Source: Rubrivirga sp046845755
GTDB taxonomy: Bacteria; Bacteroidota; Rhodothermia; Rhodothermales; Rubricoccaceae
DNA length: 64,000 bases
Reading direction: 5' to 3'
Assembly (NCBI RefSeq): GCF_046845755.1
Contig: NZ_CP177357.1
Location: 3,224,001-3,288,000, forward strand
Shown here: positions 1 through 9,864 of the stretch, piece after piece
Numbering within the stretch: position 1 is the stretch's first letter
Layout: every line of letters begins with the position of its first letter
Notes under the pieces: generated by a model
The model's input: the letters and a program-made list of their open reading frames with translations, nothing else
What the model was told of the DNA's origin: nothing
The model's database searches: none
Program-made: the position numbers and the translations under genes

Positions 1-1
1 C

Positions 2-565
2 ACCGACACCGTGCTCGTGCAGGCCCACGTGCTGACCGCGCTCCAGGCCGTGATGTCGCGGAACCGCCCGCCCGAGGTCGCCTCCATCCTGTCGTTCGGC
101 CGCGTCGTCGCCGACGGGGCCACCAACATCATTCCCGACCGCGTCAAGATCGACGGCACGTTCCGGTCGATGGACGAGGACTGGCGCCAGCGCGCGCACG
201 GGCTCATCCGCCGGACGGCCGAGCACACCGCGCAGGCCTTCGGCGCGACGTGCACGGTCGAGATCGTGCCCGGCTACCCTGTCTTGCGAAATGACGAGGC
301 CGCGGCGGCGTTTGCCCGCGAGGTCGCCGTCGACTTTGTCGGCGAGGACCGCGTGATGGACGTGCCGATGTGGTACGCCTCGGAGGACTTCGCCTTCTAC
401 ACCGAGCACGTGCCGGGCTGCTTTACCGTGCTCGGCGTCGGCAACCCCGCGGCCGGCATCACGCACGGCCTGCACACGCCCCGCATGACGGTCGACGAGG
501 AGGCGCTGCGGACGGGCGCCGGCTTCCTCGCCGCGCTCGCGGTCCGCCAGCTGGCGGCGGGGTAG
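2..565 (+). CDS. M20-family amidohydrolase/aminoacylase, C-terminal part
   Basis: Only the last 187 residues are in the window; the start lies upstream. Proteins of this family are cytosolic metal-dependent hydrolases that cleave N-acyl amino acids or related amides. The visible part holds the end of the dimerisation (lid) domain (SFGRVVADGATNIIPD, residues about 27-43 of the fragment) and the C-terminal catalytic part, with a glutamate in ASEDFAFYTEHVPG and the metal-binding histidine in HGLHTPRM. The order and spacing match subfamily M20D (hippurate or IAA-amino-acid hydrolase-like). The true substrate cannot be told from the fragment. Confidence 0.85.
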   Translation, partial: TDTVLVQAHVLTALQAVMSRNRPPEVASILSFGRVVADGATNIIPDRVKIDGTFRSMDEDWRQRAHGLIRRTAEHTAQAFGATCTVEIVPGYPVLRNDEAAAAFAREVAVDFVGEDRVMDVPMWYASEDFAFYTEHVPGCFTVLGVGNPAAGITHGLHTPRMTVDEEALRTGAGFLAALAVRQLAAG

Positions 566-690
566 GAAGGAGAAGAGGAGGGAATGAGGCGAGGACCGGA
601 GGATGGGCGCGGTCCCGGCGCGACCTCTCCACAGGTCATCCTCACCTTCTCCCTTCCTCTGCACCTCTTCTCCTCTCTCGCGCGGGCGGA
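566..690. repeat. purine-rich/pyrimidine-rich imperfect inverted repeat
   Basis: A GGAAGGAGAAGAGGAGGG arm begins directly after the amidohydrolase stop. It faces a CT-rich arm (CCTTCTCCCTTCC and CCTCTTCTCCTC) near 640-680. Pairing is imperfect. The same style of element occurs after stop codons near 18.73, 30.53, 46.40 and 54.43 kb. It could act as a transcription terminator or mRNA 3'-end hairpin; no coding sense was found. Confidence 0.5.
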
Positions 691-755
691 CACTCGGCGG
701 CACTTGTGCGTACGACGGGTCAGACTGTTCTCTCACACTGCCCCACCGACGCCCC

Positions 756-1475
756 GTGATCGCCACTCCGCCCGACGTGCTCGCCCCCTTTCCCGGCCTG
801 ACCGACGACGCCTTCGCCTTTCTCCGCCGGCTCAAGCGGAACAACGACCGCGAGTGGTTCCGGCCCCGCAAGGACCTCTACAACGAGGAGCTCCGCGCGC
901 CCATGCAGATGCTGGTCGCCGACCTCAGCCGGCGCCTCCCCGAGCGCGGGCTCCCGCTCTCCGGCGACCCCAAGCGCGCCGTCTTCCGGATCCACCGCGA
1001 CACGCGGTTCTCGAAGAACAAGGCGCCCTACAAGACGCACGTCGCCGCCGTCCTCTCGCGCAACGGCGACAAGCGGGCGCCGGGCGCGCTCTACATCCAC
1101 ATCGAGCCCGGGGCGAACCGCGTCGGCGGCGGGTTCTGGCGGGCCGACCGCGAGTTCCTGCGCGCGTGGCGGACCAAGATGGCCGCCGACCCCCAGCCGT
1201 TCTTGGACGCCGTCGCCGCCGCTGAAGGCGCGGGCCTCGTCATGGAGACGGCCGGCAGCGAGCTCACCCGGATGCCGCGCGGGTTCGAGGACCACCGCGA
1301 CAACCCGGCCGCCGACTATTTCCGCTGGCGCGGCGGCTTTGCGGCCGTCCGCCCCGACATCTCCGAAGAGGACGTGGCCGCGCCGTCGTTCGTCGACTTG
1401 GTGGCCGAGACCGCCGAGGCCGTCCGGCCGCTCCTGGAGTACGGCTGGGACGTGGCCGACGCGGCCGTGAAGTAG
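756..1475 (+). CDS. DUF2461 (TIGR02453-type) protein
   Basis: Predicted 239-residue soluble protein of the DUF2461 family, whose biochemical role is unknown. Recognisable signatures are LTDDAFAFLRRLKRNNDREW near the N-terminus, FRIHRDTRFSKNKAPYKTH around residues 75-95 and GALYIHIEP further on; these are the conserved blocks of this family. I chose the GTG at 756 because it lies just before the conserved N-terminus. The frame stays open upstream to 603, but that part overlaps the intergenic inverted repeat and has no protein-like composition. The gene stands alone, facing a minus-strand gene 113 bases away. Confidence 0.85.
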   Translation: MIATPPDVLAPFPGLTDDAFAFLRRLKRNNDREWFRPRKDLYNEELRAPMQMLVADLSRRLPERGLPLSGDPKRAVFRIHRDTRFSKNKAPYKTHVAAVLSRNGDKRAPGALYIHIEPGANRVGGGFWRADREFLRAWRTKMAADPQPFLDAVAAAEGAGLVMETAGSELTRMPRGFEDHRDNPAADYFRWRGGFAAVRPDISEEDVAAPSFVDLVAETAEAVRPLLEYGWDVADAAVK

Positions 1476-1588
1476 GCCGTCGGACCGCTGACGACCTCCC
1501 GGCTGGAGTCTCCCGAGGCCCGGGGCGTTCGCGCCTCGGGCCTCGCTGTTGGACAGCGCTCCCGCTCCTGCTTGCGGATCCCTCGTCC

Positions 1589-3577
1589 CTAGTCCAACAA
1601 GGCCCAGAACACGCCGAAGCGCAGGACGTGCGGCGCCAGCGGCTCGCCCTGGGTGACGACGGCGCCATAGGCGCGTTCGCCGAGGGCGTGGTCGTAGCGC
1701 ACGAACAGCGAGGCGCGCGTCTGGAACGTGGCCGTCGCGTCGAGGCCGACGAGCGCACGGGCGGGAAGGAGCGGCCCGAGATCGCCGGACGCGTCCGCAA
1801 GCAAGAGCAGGCCCGTCGTCGGTTCGATGCGGCGGCTCCGCAGGTCGGTCCAGGCGCGGAGGCGGACGGCCAGGTCGAGGTCGAGGACGCCGTCGCCCAC
1901 GTCGTCGGCGCGGACGCCCAAGCGAGCGTCGCCCCAGGCGCGGGGGAGCGCGGCGTCGAGCCGGTCGCCCAAGGCGCCGCCGCCGCTCAGCACCTGCGTC
2001 GTGCCGTGCGCGCGGGCGTACAGGCCCCGCTCGGTCGCCTCGCGCCAGCCGACGCCCAGCGTCCCGCCGACGCGGAGGACGGGGTCGAGCGCCGTCGCGA
2101 GCTGCGCCAGCGAGTCGCCGACCGCGAGGGCGACCGTCTCGCCCTCGGTCCCCGACGCGAACGCCCGCACCGTCGCGCGCCAGTCGCCCCGGGTCGCCGT
2201 CGCGCCCGCGTCCGCCGCGAGCGTCTGTTCCAGCCCGCCGCCGACGAGGACGCGCCCGGGCAGCCCGACCTCCGCCAGCCGCGACCGCTCCCGCCCGCCC
2301 AGACGCACCCCCAGGAACGCCGCACCGCTTGCGACGCGCACCGACGCCGACGGCCACACGTCGCCGCCGACCGCGTGCGCGCCCGCTGCAAGCGCCACCG
2401 CCAGCACGCCCACGCGGACCGAGTCGGACACGACGGCGTGCGCGCCGACCCGCGTGCCGCCCCCGGGCGCCCCGCCGACCGGGCCGGGCGACGGCTCGCC
2501 CGTCACGTCGACGCGAATCCGGACCGCGTGCGCGCCCGCCGGGACCGGCTGCTCGACGAACCCCGCCCACCGCGCGGCGTGGACGCGGACGGTGTCGGCC
2601 CCGAGGCCGGGCGCGAACACCAGCCGCTGCGTCGCCAGCGCCAGCCCCGCCTCGGTCGGTGAATCGAACAACGGGACGCGGGCGCGGAGCCAGCCCTCCG
2701 TCCGCAACGTCCGCCGCGTGGCGCTCGGGTTCAGCACGGTCGCCGTGTTGGCGTTGAAGATGGCCGCCAGCGGCTGGCCCGCGGTCGGGATCACGCCCGT
2801 CCGGGCCCCGACGGTGCGGTCGGCGTAGAGCACGCCGGTCTCGACCGCGAGCCCGGGGCGCGTCAGCAAGAGCCGCGCGCCGGCGTCGGTGTGCGCGAGG
2901 TCGCCGCCGTCGAGGGGCGCATCGGCCGACCGGCTGGCGGCGTGGCCGGTCACGGTGAGCCGGCTCTCGCGGCTGCCGCCACGCAGGAACGCCGGAGGCA
3001 GCCGCGTCTGGGAATGGGAGCCCGAGACGTGCTGGATCCCGTCCTGCCCGCCGAGGTAGCGCAGCTCGGTGACGGGCACCGCGAGCCGCAGATCGCGCGT
3101 CGAGGCGGCGACGCCGAGGGCGCGGCCCCAGGCCCCGTCTGTCGCCACGAGCGGGGCAAGAAGCGCGAGCGGGAGCAGGTCGATGCGCGGCGCCCCGGTG
3201 ACGAGGTCGTGCAGAGGGCGGCCGTCGAGCGCCAGCCCGGGCGCCTCGGGGCCCAGGCCGTCGAGCGCAGTGCCGGCGGTGTGGCCCGGGGCGCCGGCCG
3301 CGTACCCAAAGGCGCCGGGCACGTCCGCCAGCCCCATGCCGAGGTCGAGCGCGGCCGTCGTCGCGGGGACGGGCCCCAGCGCACGGCCTCCGGCGAGCGC
3401 GAACGGCGCCACGGGCGGCCCGGCGGGTGGAGCGACGGGCAGCGCCGCCAGCGAGTCCGGGGCGACGGGCACGGCCGTCGAGTCGGTCTGCGCCGCGACG
3501 GGCCCGGAGACGACGACCGCCAGCGCGAGCGCCAACCGCCGCGCCGCCCCGTGCCTCACGCCCCGCGCCCGGCTCAC
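1589..3577 (-). CDS. outer-membrane beta-barrel protein with a TonB-receptor plug-like N-terminus
   Basis: 662 residues. The N-terminus has an Arg-rich start, a hydrophobic core and a VAA-Q site, a typical signal peptide of about 29 residues. Residues about 75-150 resemble a TonB-dependent receptor plug (GLADVPGAFGYAAG, then LALDGRPLHD and a DLLPLALLAP stretch). The rest alternates short hydrophobic strands with Gly/Thr/Arg turns, as in a beta-barrel, but it is short for a full receptor and no TonB box is evident. The start GTG overlaps the TGA of the upstream deoxynucleoside kinase (GTGA), so translation is probably coupled. Substrate unknown; a porin-like role is possible. Confidence 0.6.
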   Translation of the reverse strand: MSRARGVRHGAARRLALALAVVVSGPVAAQTDSTAVPVAPDSLAALPVAPPAGPPVAPFALAGGRALGPVPATTAALDLGMGLADVPGAFGYAAGAPGHTAGTALDGLGPEAPGLALDGRPLHDLVTGAPRIDLLPLALLAPLVATDGAWGRALGVAASTRDLRLAVPVTELRYLGGQDGIQHVSGSHSQTRLPPAFLRGGSRESRLTVTGHAASRSADAPLDGGDLAHTDAGARLLLTRPGLAVETGVLYADRTVGARTGVIPTAGQPLAAIFNANTATVLNPSATRRTLRTEGWLRARVPLFDSPTEAGLALATQRLVFAPGLGADTVRVHAARWAGFVEQPVPAGAHAVRIRVDVTGEPSPGPVGGAPGGGTRVGAHAVVSDSVRVGVLAVALAAGAHAVGGDVWPSASVRVASGAAFLGVRLGGRERSRLAEVGLPGRVLVGGGLEQTLAADAGATATRGDWRATVRAFASGTEGETVALAVGDSLAQLATALDPVLRVGGTLGVGWREATERGLYARAHGTTQVLSGGGALGDRLDAALPRAWGDARLGVRADDVGDGVLDLDLAVRLRAWTDLRSRRIEPTTGLLLLADASGDLGPLLPARALVGLDATATFQTRASLFVRYDHALGERAYGAVVTQGEPLAPHVLRFGVFWALLD

Positions 3578-4266
3578 CCCTCGACGGGGAACAGCCCGAA
3601 CAGGCGGTTCTCGATCCGGCTGATGATCTCGTACCGGTCCTCGTCCTCGTTGACGAAGTCGAGGTTGTCGGTCTCGACGACCATCTTGGGGTGCGGGTAG
3701 CGGTCGATCCAGTCCTCGTAGAGCTCGTTGAGCCGCTCGAGGTAGTCGAGGCGGATCGACGACTCGAACTCGCGCCCGCGCGCCTGGATGTGACGGACGA
3801 GCGTCGGCACGTCGGCGCGGAGGTAGACGAGCAGGTCCGGCGGGCGGAGGTAGCCGACCATGATCGAGAACAGCTCGGCGTAGTTCTGGTAGTCCCGCCC
3901 GTCCATCAGCTCCATGTCGTGGAGGTTGCGGGCGAAGATCTCGACGTCCTCGTAGATGCTCCGATCCTGGACGACCGAGCCCGGCTGGGCCTCGATCTCC
4001 TTCTGGTGCTTGAACCGGCTCGACAGGAAAAAGACCTGGAGGTTGAAGCTCCAGCGCCGCATGTCGTCGTAGAAGTCGGCGAGGTATGGGTTGTCGTCGA
4101 CGGCCTCGAAGAACGGGCTCCAGCCGAACGTGTCGGCCAGGATCTGGGTCAGCGTGCTCTTGCCCGCGCCGATGTTGCCGGCGACGGCGACGTAGAGCTT
4201 GCGGGGGGCGTCGGGGTCGGGGGCGAGCGAGAGCTGCGCTCCGTCGGTGGGGGAGTCGGTCGGCAT
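3574..4266 (-). CDS. deoxynucleoside kinase (dAK/dGK type)
   Basis: 230-residue cytosolic kinase that phosphorylates deoxynucleosides for nucleotide salvage. The P-loop GNIGAGKST lies at residues about 32-40, the catalytic DRS motif is in VVQDRSIYEDVEIFARN, and the Arg-rich lid is in RHIQARGREFESSI. Length and motif order match the bacterial deoxyadenosine/deoxyguanosine/deoxycytidine kinase family; which base it prefers cannot be read from the sequence. The ATG at 4266 is followed by about 25 low-complexity residues before the conserved core, so a slightly later start is possible. It is the first gene of a two-gene unit with the outer-membrane protein downstream. Confidence 0.9.
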   Translation of the reverse strand: MPTDSPTDGAQLSLAPDPDAPRKLYVAVAGNIGAGKSTLTQILADTFGWSPFFEAVDDNPYLADFYDDMRRWSFNLQVFFLSSRFKHQKEIEAQPGSVVQDRSIYEDVEIFARNLHDMELMDGRDYQNYAELFSIMVGYLRPPDLLVYLRADVPTLVRHIQARGREFESSIRLDYLERLNELYEDWIDRYPHPKMVVETDNLDFVNEDEDRYEIISRIENRLFGLFPVEG

Positions 4267-4379
4267 GGCGGTCGTCGGGGGCCCGGAAGGTACCGCCCGG
4301 CGTGGCGGCCCTTCGGCGCAGAACCGGGGGAGCCTGCTGGCGCGAGCCGCCCGAAGACCCCCCGCCTGCCGGCCGCCCC

Positions 4380-4462
4380 CCTCATCCGAGGGGGCGTCTC
4401 CGAGTGGGACCTCGCGCCAGCTTTGGCAGGGGTCGATCGAGACGCCCCCCCCTCGGATGAGG
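4380..4462. repeat. G+C-rich inverted repeat
   Basis: The arm CCTCATCCGAGGGGGCGTCT at 4380 is mirrored by GAGACGCCC...CCTCGGATGAGG at 4439-4462; the second arm carries three extra C. It fills much of the 274-base gap between the deoxynucleoside kinase gene (starting at 4266) and the tamB stop. The following bases (GCTTGCGGGGAGGGGGACA near 4474-4492) resemble a stretch near 52.16-52.19 kb, so this looks like one copy of a dispersed REP-like family. Confidence 0.6.
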
Positions 4463-4540
4463 TCTCGGATCCCGCTTGCGGGGAGGGGGACAACCCGAAG
4501 GGTCTGCGAAGCCAGGGGGTGGTCGACCGACCTGCGCCAG

Positions 4541-7500
4541 CTACCAGGTCAGCTCGTAGTCCAGGCCGGCGCCGACGCCGCGCTGGCCGGAGTACTCGGC
4601 CTGGGCGCTGAGCCAGCGGAGCAGCTCGTAGTCCAGCGACAGGAGGAGGGGCAGGCGCTGCTCGCCCTGCGAGGTGTCGCCGAGCGGGACGATGATGCCG
4701 AACGTCCAGAAGATGCGGCTGGCGAAGTAGTCGCCGAACTTGAGCACGAGGTCCCCGCCCTCGTAGTCGATCTGGACCATCTCCAGGCCGAGCCGCTCCG
4801 AGGCCAGCCCCTCGATGGCGCCCGAGGCCTGGCCGAGCACCAAGCCCGTGCCCGCGCCCGCCAGCGCGCCCGTGCCCACGAAGTCGTCCGCGAGCCGGCC
4901 CGTGGCGATGAGCGACACGATGTCAGCGGCCTCCATGGCCGGGTTCGCGCTGAGCCGGATCGTCGGGTTGTCGTCGAGGCGGCCCTGCGCCGCCAGCGTG
5001 ATCGTCGCCGACGACTGCCCGGCGACCGAGCCCGGCAGGCGGACGTCGAGCGTCGCGGAGAGGTCGACGCGGGCCGCGAGCGGGTCGCCGTTGAACAGGA
5101 TCGAGCCGTCGTCGAGCTGGAACTGGCGGTTGAGCGTCTTGACCGTGCCCCGGACCAGGTCGATGCGCCCGAAGAGCTGGCTGCCCTCGGCGAACGACCG
5201 CTTGCGGGCCTCGACGTCGCCCGAGAACTCGATGTCGAACGGGAGCCCGGCGTTCGAGCGGAGCCACACGTCCTGCTCGATCTCGACGGTCAGCGAGTAG
5301 TCGAGCGCGTCGACAAAGCGGCTCGTGGACGTGTCGCGGGCGGTGACGACGCGGCCGAAGCGGGCCTCGACCTCGCGGATCTGGGCGTCGGTCAGCGTGA
5401 CCGGCTCGAGCTCCGGCGGGACGAGCTCGTCGGTGAGGTAGATGTCGCCCTCGGAGAGCACGACCGAGCCGCGCAGGACCGGCTTGTCGAGCGTGCCCGT
5501 CAGGCGGAGCGGGTCGGGGCCGCGGTCGATCGTCAGGCCGCGGTACGTCCGCGAGTCCATCGCCAGGAACTCGCGCGGGGTGATCGTCAAGTCGAACTCG
5601 CCGACCGACAGCTCGCGCAGGCGGATGTCGCCGGTGACGTCGAGCGCCGTCCGGCCGTCGGCGTCCAGGATGCGGACGTCGTCGAGCACGATCCGGTCGT
5701 TCTGGAAGGTGAGGTCGGCGACGATGGGCTCGTAGACCCGGCCCGTCTTGACGACGCCCAGCCGGCCGTCCTGCAACGTCGCCACGCCGTCGAGGCGGGG
5801 GCTGGCCTGGGTCCCGGTGATGTTGAGGTCGAGCCGCAACGTGCCGCCGAGCGCGTTGTAGGCGCGGTCGTCGAGGAAGGGGCGGGCCCAGTCGATGGGG
5901 AAGGCGCTCGCGCGGGCGCGCAGGGCCACGCGCTCGTCGGGGAGCGGCGCCTCGCCGACGGCCTCGGCGAGCGAGAACCGGAAGGGCACCGTCCCGTCGA
6001 CCGTCAGCGCCTCGCCGTTGACGTGCGTGATCACGGCGTCGATGCCGAGCCGGTTGTCGGCGTAGGCCACCTCGGCCGCGAGCGCGCCGACCGGCTCACC
6101 GCGCGAGGTCAGGTCGGCGAGCGTCACGACGCCGTCGATGCGGGGGGCCGCCGCCGAGCCCGTCAGGTCGAGCGTGGCCGAGAGCTCGCCGCCGAGCGCG
6201 TCGAGCGCCACGAAGTCGGTGAGCGCGTCGATGGGCAGGCTCTCGACGGTGAGCACGAAGTTCTGCTGGCCCTCGAAGTCGAGCGTGCCGTCGGCGGCGA
6301 CCTGGCGGGCGCCGTCGTCGGAGGCCAGGATCAGGCCGCGCACATCGATGACGCCGTCGGCGAGCGAGATCTCGGCGGGCTGCAACAGCGACCACTCGTC
6401 GCGGTCGAGCTTGAACCGGCCGCGCTCCACCACCACGCCCTCAGCCGTCGGGTCGAACCGGGCGAAGAGGTCGAGGTCGCGGCGGTCGTCGACGCGGACG
6501 CCGGCCTCGACGGTGTACGTCCCGTCGTCCATGCCGACGAGGGCCTGGCCCTGCTCGACCCGGAACGTCGGCCCGTTGAGCACGGCGAACTCGGCGCGGA
6601 GCGCGCCGTCGAGGCGGTCGGCCGCCGCGACGGAGTCGGGGAGCGACCGGTCGTAGGCGGCGTTGAGCGTCGCGTCGAGCCCGGTCAGCGCGTAGTCGTC
6701 GACGATGACCTGCCGCGCCTCGGCGGCGCCGACGATGCGGATGGGCCCGCCCGCCTCGGCGGCCACGTCGAGCACGAGCGTGCCGGTCTCCAGCCCGATC
6801 GTCCGCTCGGTCATCGGCGCGAGCGGGGCCAGGCTCTCGATGGCGCCTTCGAGGTGGAAGGCCGACGGGGCGGTGTCGTTGAAGAGCGCGAGTGTGCCCG
6901 CGCCCCGCAGGCTGGCCAAGTCGCTGACGACGCGGAGCGTGTCGAACCGGACGATCCCGTCGCCGACGGCGAACCGCGTCTGCAGCGTGTCGAGGCCGAT
7001 GGGCCCGAGCGTGGAGGGGCCGCCGTCGAGCGCGCCCGCGAGCGTCATCGTGGCCGGGTCGAAGCCGCGCCCGGTCACGTCGAAGGCGAGCGACAGGCGC
7101 AGCGGGTTGTCGGGCGGGAGGTCGAGCAGCGTGCCCGCGTCGAGCGCGACCGTCCGGCCCTCGACGGCGTAGCTCGGCACGTCGTCGAACGGGCGCCCCA
7201 CAAACGTGGCGACCACGCGGCCGCCCTCGGCGACGCCTTCGTCGGCCGTCGGCGAGGCGAGCGTCAGGTCGAGGTCGGCGTCCAGCGCGCCGTCGCGCAG
7301 GCGGAACGAGATGCGCCCGTCGTCGATCTCGGCGTCGTTGACGCGCGACGGCCGGAGCGTGACGACGCCCTGCCCGTCGGCCGAGGCGATCTCGGCGATC
7401 CCGGAGATGCGCCCGGAGAAGCAGCCGTTGAGGTCGGAGCGCGGGGCCGACTCGGCAAAGCGCGAGATGTCGAGGTCCGAAAAACAGGCGCGCTCGAACT

Positions 7501-9826
7501 CGTAGCCGGGGTTGGCATCGAACGGCCGCCCGGAGAACGCGAGGTCGAAGGCGCCCTCAGGGGTGACGAGGTCGCCGTCGACGGTCAGGAAGCCGTTGTC
7601 GAGCGTGACGGCGAGGTCGGCCCCGTCGACGAAACGGTCGCCGTACGACGACGGCTCGGTGATCTGGACCTGGGCGCTCAGCACGGCCGTCGCCGGGTCG
7701 ATGCCGGCGCCGTCGACGGTGTACGTGCCCGTGAGGTCGCTGTAGCGCTCGGGGATGCCCTGCACCTCGGCGAGGTCGAGGTTCTGCATCGTGCCCGCGA
7801 GCTGGTAGGCGAGCGGCTGGGCGAACGGCCGGGCCGTGCCGGTCGCCGTCAGTTGGCCGCCCGGCCCGAAGTCGAGCGCGGCGTCGATCTGGGCGGTGCC
7901 GTTGCGGAGCACCACGTCGAGGTCGCCGGCGGCGATCTCGTACGTGCCGTAGCGCGAGCCCGTGAGCCGCGCCGTCAGGTCGACGGGCGCTTGCGTCAAG
8001 TCGAGGCCCCGGCCGGACAGCGTGAACGAGCCCGTCAAGTCGCTGTCCTGCGTCTCCCGGCCCGTGAGCGCGGTGAGGTTGAGCCCGTACGCCTCGCCCT
8101 CGACGACCTCGTAGGCGAGGGGGTCGCCGAGCCGGAGCGTGCCGAGCGCGACGAGCCGGCCACCGCCGTCGGCCAGCGTCGCGTCGGTGTCGAAGGCGAC
8201 CACGCCCCGGTCGATGTCGGCGTCGAGGTCGACGGCGGTGAACCGGATGCGGCGGTCGGTCAGGCCGATGTCGGCGCGCGACAGGTCGAGGGCGAGCGTG
8301 CCCGAGAACGTGTCGAGCGAGGCGCCCCGCCCGATGAGCGCGAACTCGCCCGCGAAGGCGTCGGTCCGGCCCGAGCCGGGGAGCAGCACGCCCAGGTCCA
8401 CGTCCTGCGCCGTCCCGGCGACCTGGATCGTGGGGACCTCGTCGAACGGCCGGGCGCGGCCCTCGGCGGCGATCGTCGCGCCCGGGAGCGCGCCGTCGAT
8501 GTCGAACGTGACGCGGCCGGCGGCGAACGAGCCGTCGACGTCGAGCCGATTGATGGTGCGGCCGCCGACGCGCGTCTCGCGCAAGGCCACGTTGAAGGGG
8601 CCGCTCAGCGTCGCGAGCGTCGTGCCTTGGAGGTTGAGGCGCACGTCGCCCGTCACCTCGGCGGCCTGCGCCGGGTTGCCGGTCAGCTCCGATGGGTCGA
8701 AGCGCTGCAACGTGCCCTGGGCGCGGTAGCGGACCGGCCCGTCGGTCTCGCGGCTGAACTCGCCGTCGAGCGAGATCGTCGCGTCGCCGAGCGCGCCTGC
8801 CAGCGAGGTCGTCAAGAGGTCGCCGTCGGAGTCGGCGCGGAGCCGCACCCGGGGGTCGCCGTAGAGCGTGACCCCGGCGAAGGCGCGGGCGTCTTCGAGG
8901 GCGACCGGCGCGGCCTCCAAGACGGCGTCGAAGACGGGGAGCGAGCCGTCGGTGGCGAACGCCAGCCGGGCGCGGCCCGTCACGTCGGTCCCGGACGTGC
9001 TCTCGATGGCGAGCTGGCGGAGGTCGAGCTCTTGCTTTGAGAACCGGCCCGAGGCGGTGACCTCGGCCGTGGCCCGCTCGAACGGGGCGATGGCCCGGAG
9101 CGCCAGCCCCTCGATGTCGCCCGAGAGCGAGTCGCCCGCGGTGCGGAAGCCGAGCACGATCGCCGAGAGGTCGCGGACGGCGTGGACCGAGTCGGGGCCC
9201 TCGGGGCGGTACCAGATCACGTCCGCGGCGCCGTTCGTGACGACCAGGCGGTCCAAGACGACGGCGAAGGGCGACGTCTGCTCGTCGTCCTCGGCGGGCT
9301 TGAGCAGGCCCGCGAGGTTGAACGTGCTGTCGGCCCGCTGGCGGATGGTGAGGCGCGGGCCCCGGATGGCGAGCTCGCTGGCGGAGAACGTCCGCCGCAG
9401 GAGCGTCGTCAGGTTGTAGTCGACGAGGACGGTGTCGACGGCCAGGATCGTCTCGCCCTCGCGCGCGACGGTCAGGCCGCGCAGCCGGGCGCCGGTCAGG
9501 AAGTTGCCCTCCAGGCCCTCGGCCGAGATCTCGGCGTCGTCGGCGAAGACGTTGGCGATCTGGCCGACCACGAGCCCGCGCGCCCACGTCTGGCCGGGCG
9601 CCGTCTGCAAGAACACGAGCGCGCCGACGACGACCGCCGCCAGCACACCGAGCCCGACGAGCGCGGCGCGTCCCGCCCGCTGGCCCCGGCTCCGCGGCGC
9701 GCCCGCCGGGCCGGCGTCCGACGCGGGCGCGTCCGACGCCGACACGCCGGCCCCCGGCGCGGCGCCCGAGGGCGCGGCGCCGTCGCCCGAGGGGCCGAGG
9801 TCGGTGCGGGTGGGGTCGGTGGGCAC
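4541..9826 (-). CDS. tamB: TamB-like translocation/assembly module protein (DUF490)
   Basis: 1761 residues. An N-terminal Ala/Pro/Gly-rich cytosolic tail is followed by one membrane anchor (LVGLGVLAAVVVGALVFLQ, about residues 50-70), a very long periplasmic region of repeated beta-strand units (many ALDVTG / LTATGTARPF / VDGTLD type repeats) and a C-terminal DUF490 domain ending in SAQAEYSGQRGVGAGLDYEL. TamB and its relatives form a beta-rich groove linking inner and outer membranes and help assemble or lipidate the outer membrane. Its partner gene, a TamA/Omp85 homologue, lies just upstream with 38 bases between. The frame is open beyond the start through the upstream gene, but GTG 9826 is the first sensible start after the tamA-like stop. 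Confidence 0.88.
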   Translation of the reverse strand: MPTDPTRTDLGPSGDGAAPSGAAPGAGVSASDAPASDAGPAGAPRSRGQRAGRAALVGLGVLAAVVVGALVFLQTAPGQTWARGLVVGQIANVFADDAEISAEGLEGNFLTGARLRGLTVAREGETILAVDTVLVDYNLTTLLRRTFSASELAIRGPRLTIRQRADSTFNLAGLLKPAEDDEQTSPFAVVLDRLVVTNGAADVIWYRPEGPDSVHAVRDLSAIVLGFRTAGDSLSGDIEGLALRAIAPFERATAEVTASGRFSKQELDLRQLAIESTSGTDVTGRARLAFATDGSLPVFDAVLEAAPVALEDARAFAGVTLYGDPRVRLRADSDGDLLTTSLAGALGDATISLDGEFSRETDGPVRYRAQGTLQRFDPSELTGNPAQAAEVTGDVRLNLQGTTLATLSGPFNVALRETRVGGRTINRLDVDGSFAAGRVTFDIDGALPGATIAAEGRARPFDEVPTIQVAGTAQDVDLGVLLPGSGRTDAFAGEFALIGRGASLDTFSGTLALDLSRADIGLTDRRIRFTAVDLDADIDRGVVAFDTDATLADGGGRLVALGTLRLGDPLAYEVVEGEAYGLNLTALTGRETQDSDLTGSFTLSGRGLDLTQAPVDLTARLTGSRYGTYEIAAGDLDVVLRNGTAQIDAALDFGPGGQLTATGTARPFAQPLAYQLAGTMQNLDLAEVQGIPERYSDLTGTYTVDGAGIDPATAVLSAQVQITEPSSYGDRFVDGADLAVTLDNGFLTVDGDLVTPEGAFDLAFSGRPFDANPGYEFERACFSDLDISRFAESAPRSDLNGCFSGRISGIAEIASADGQGVVTLRPSRVNDAEIDDGRISFRLRDGALDADLDLTLASPTADEGVAEGGRVVATFVGRPFDDVPSYAVEGRTVALDAGTLLDLPPDNPLRLSLAFDVTGRGFDPATMTLAGALDGGPSTLGPIGLDTLQTRFAVGDGIVRFDTLRVVSDLASLRGAGTLALFNDTAPSAFHLEGAIESLAPLAPMTERTIGLETGTLVLDVAAEAGGPIRIVGAAEARQVIVDDYALTGLDATLNAAYDRSLPDSVAAADRLDGALRAEFAVLNGPTFRVEQGQALVGMDDGTYTVEAGVRVDDRRDLDLFARFDPTAEGVVVERGRFKLDRDEWSLLQPAEISLADGVIDVRGLILASDDGARQVAADGTLDFEGQQNFVLTVESLPIDALTDFVALDALGGELSATLDLTGSAAAPRIDGVVTLADLTSRGEPVGALAAEVAYADNRLGIDAVITHVNGEALTVDGTVPFRFSLAEAVGEAPLPDERVALRARASAFPIDWARPFLDDRAYNALGGTLRLDLNITGTQASPRLDGVATLQDGRLGVVKTGRVYEPIVADLTFQNDRIVLDDVRILDADGRTALDVTGDIRLRELSVGEFDLTITPREFLAMDSRTYRGLTIDRGPDPLRLTGTLDKPVLRGSVVLSEGDIYLTDELVPPELEPVTLTDAQIREVEARFGRVVTARDTSTSRFVDALDYSLTVEIEQDVWLRSNAGLPFDIEFSGDVEARKRSFAEGSQLFGRIDLVRGTVKTLNRQFQLDDGSILFNGDPLAARVDLSATLDVRLPGSVAGQSSATITLAAQGRLDDNPTIRLSANPAMEAADIVSLIATGRLADDFVGTGALAGAGTGLVLGQASGAIEGLASERLGLEMVQIDYEGGDLVLKFGDYFASRIFWTFGIIVPLGDTSQGEQRLPLLLSLDYELLRWLSAQAEYSGQRGVGAGLDYELTW

Positions 9827-9864
9827 GGAGAGCGGAACGCCGTGAGCGGCGGAAAGGTCTGGGG

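Noticed and set aside
4199..9040. 1613-residue open frame on the plus strand
   Set aside because: It is antisense to tamB and has the Arg/Glu/Val-rich text typical of high-G+C shadows; tamB on the minus strand has clear domains.
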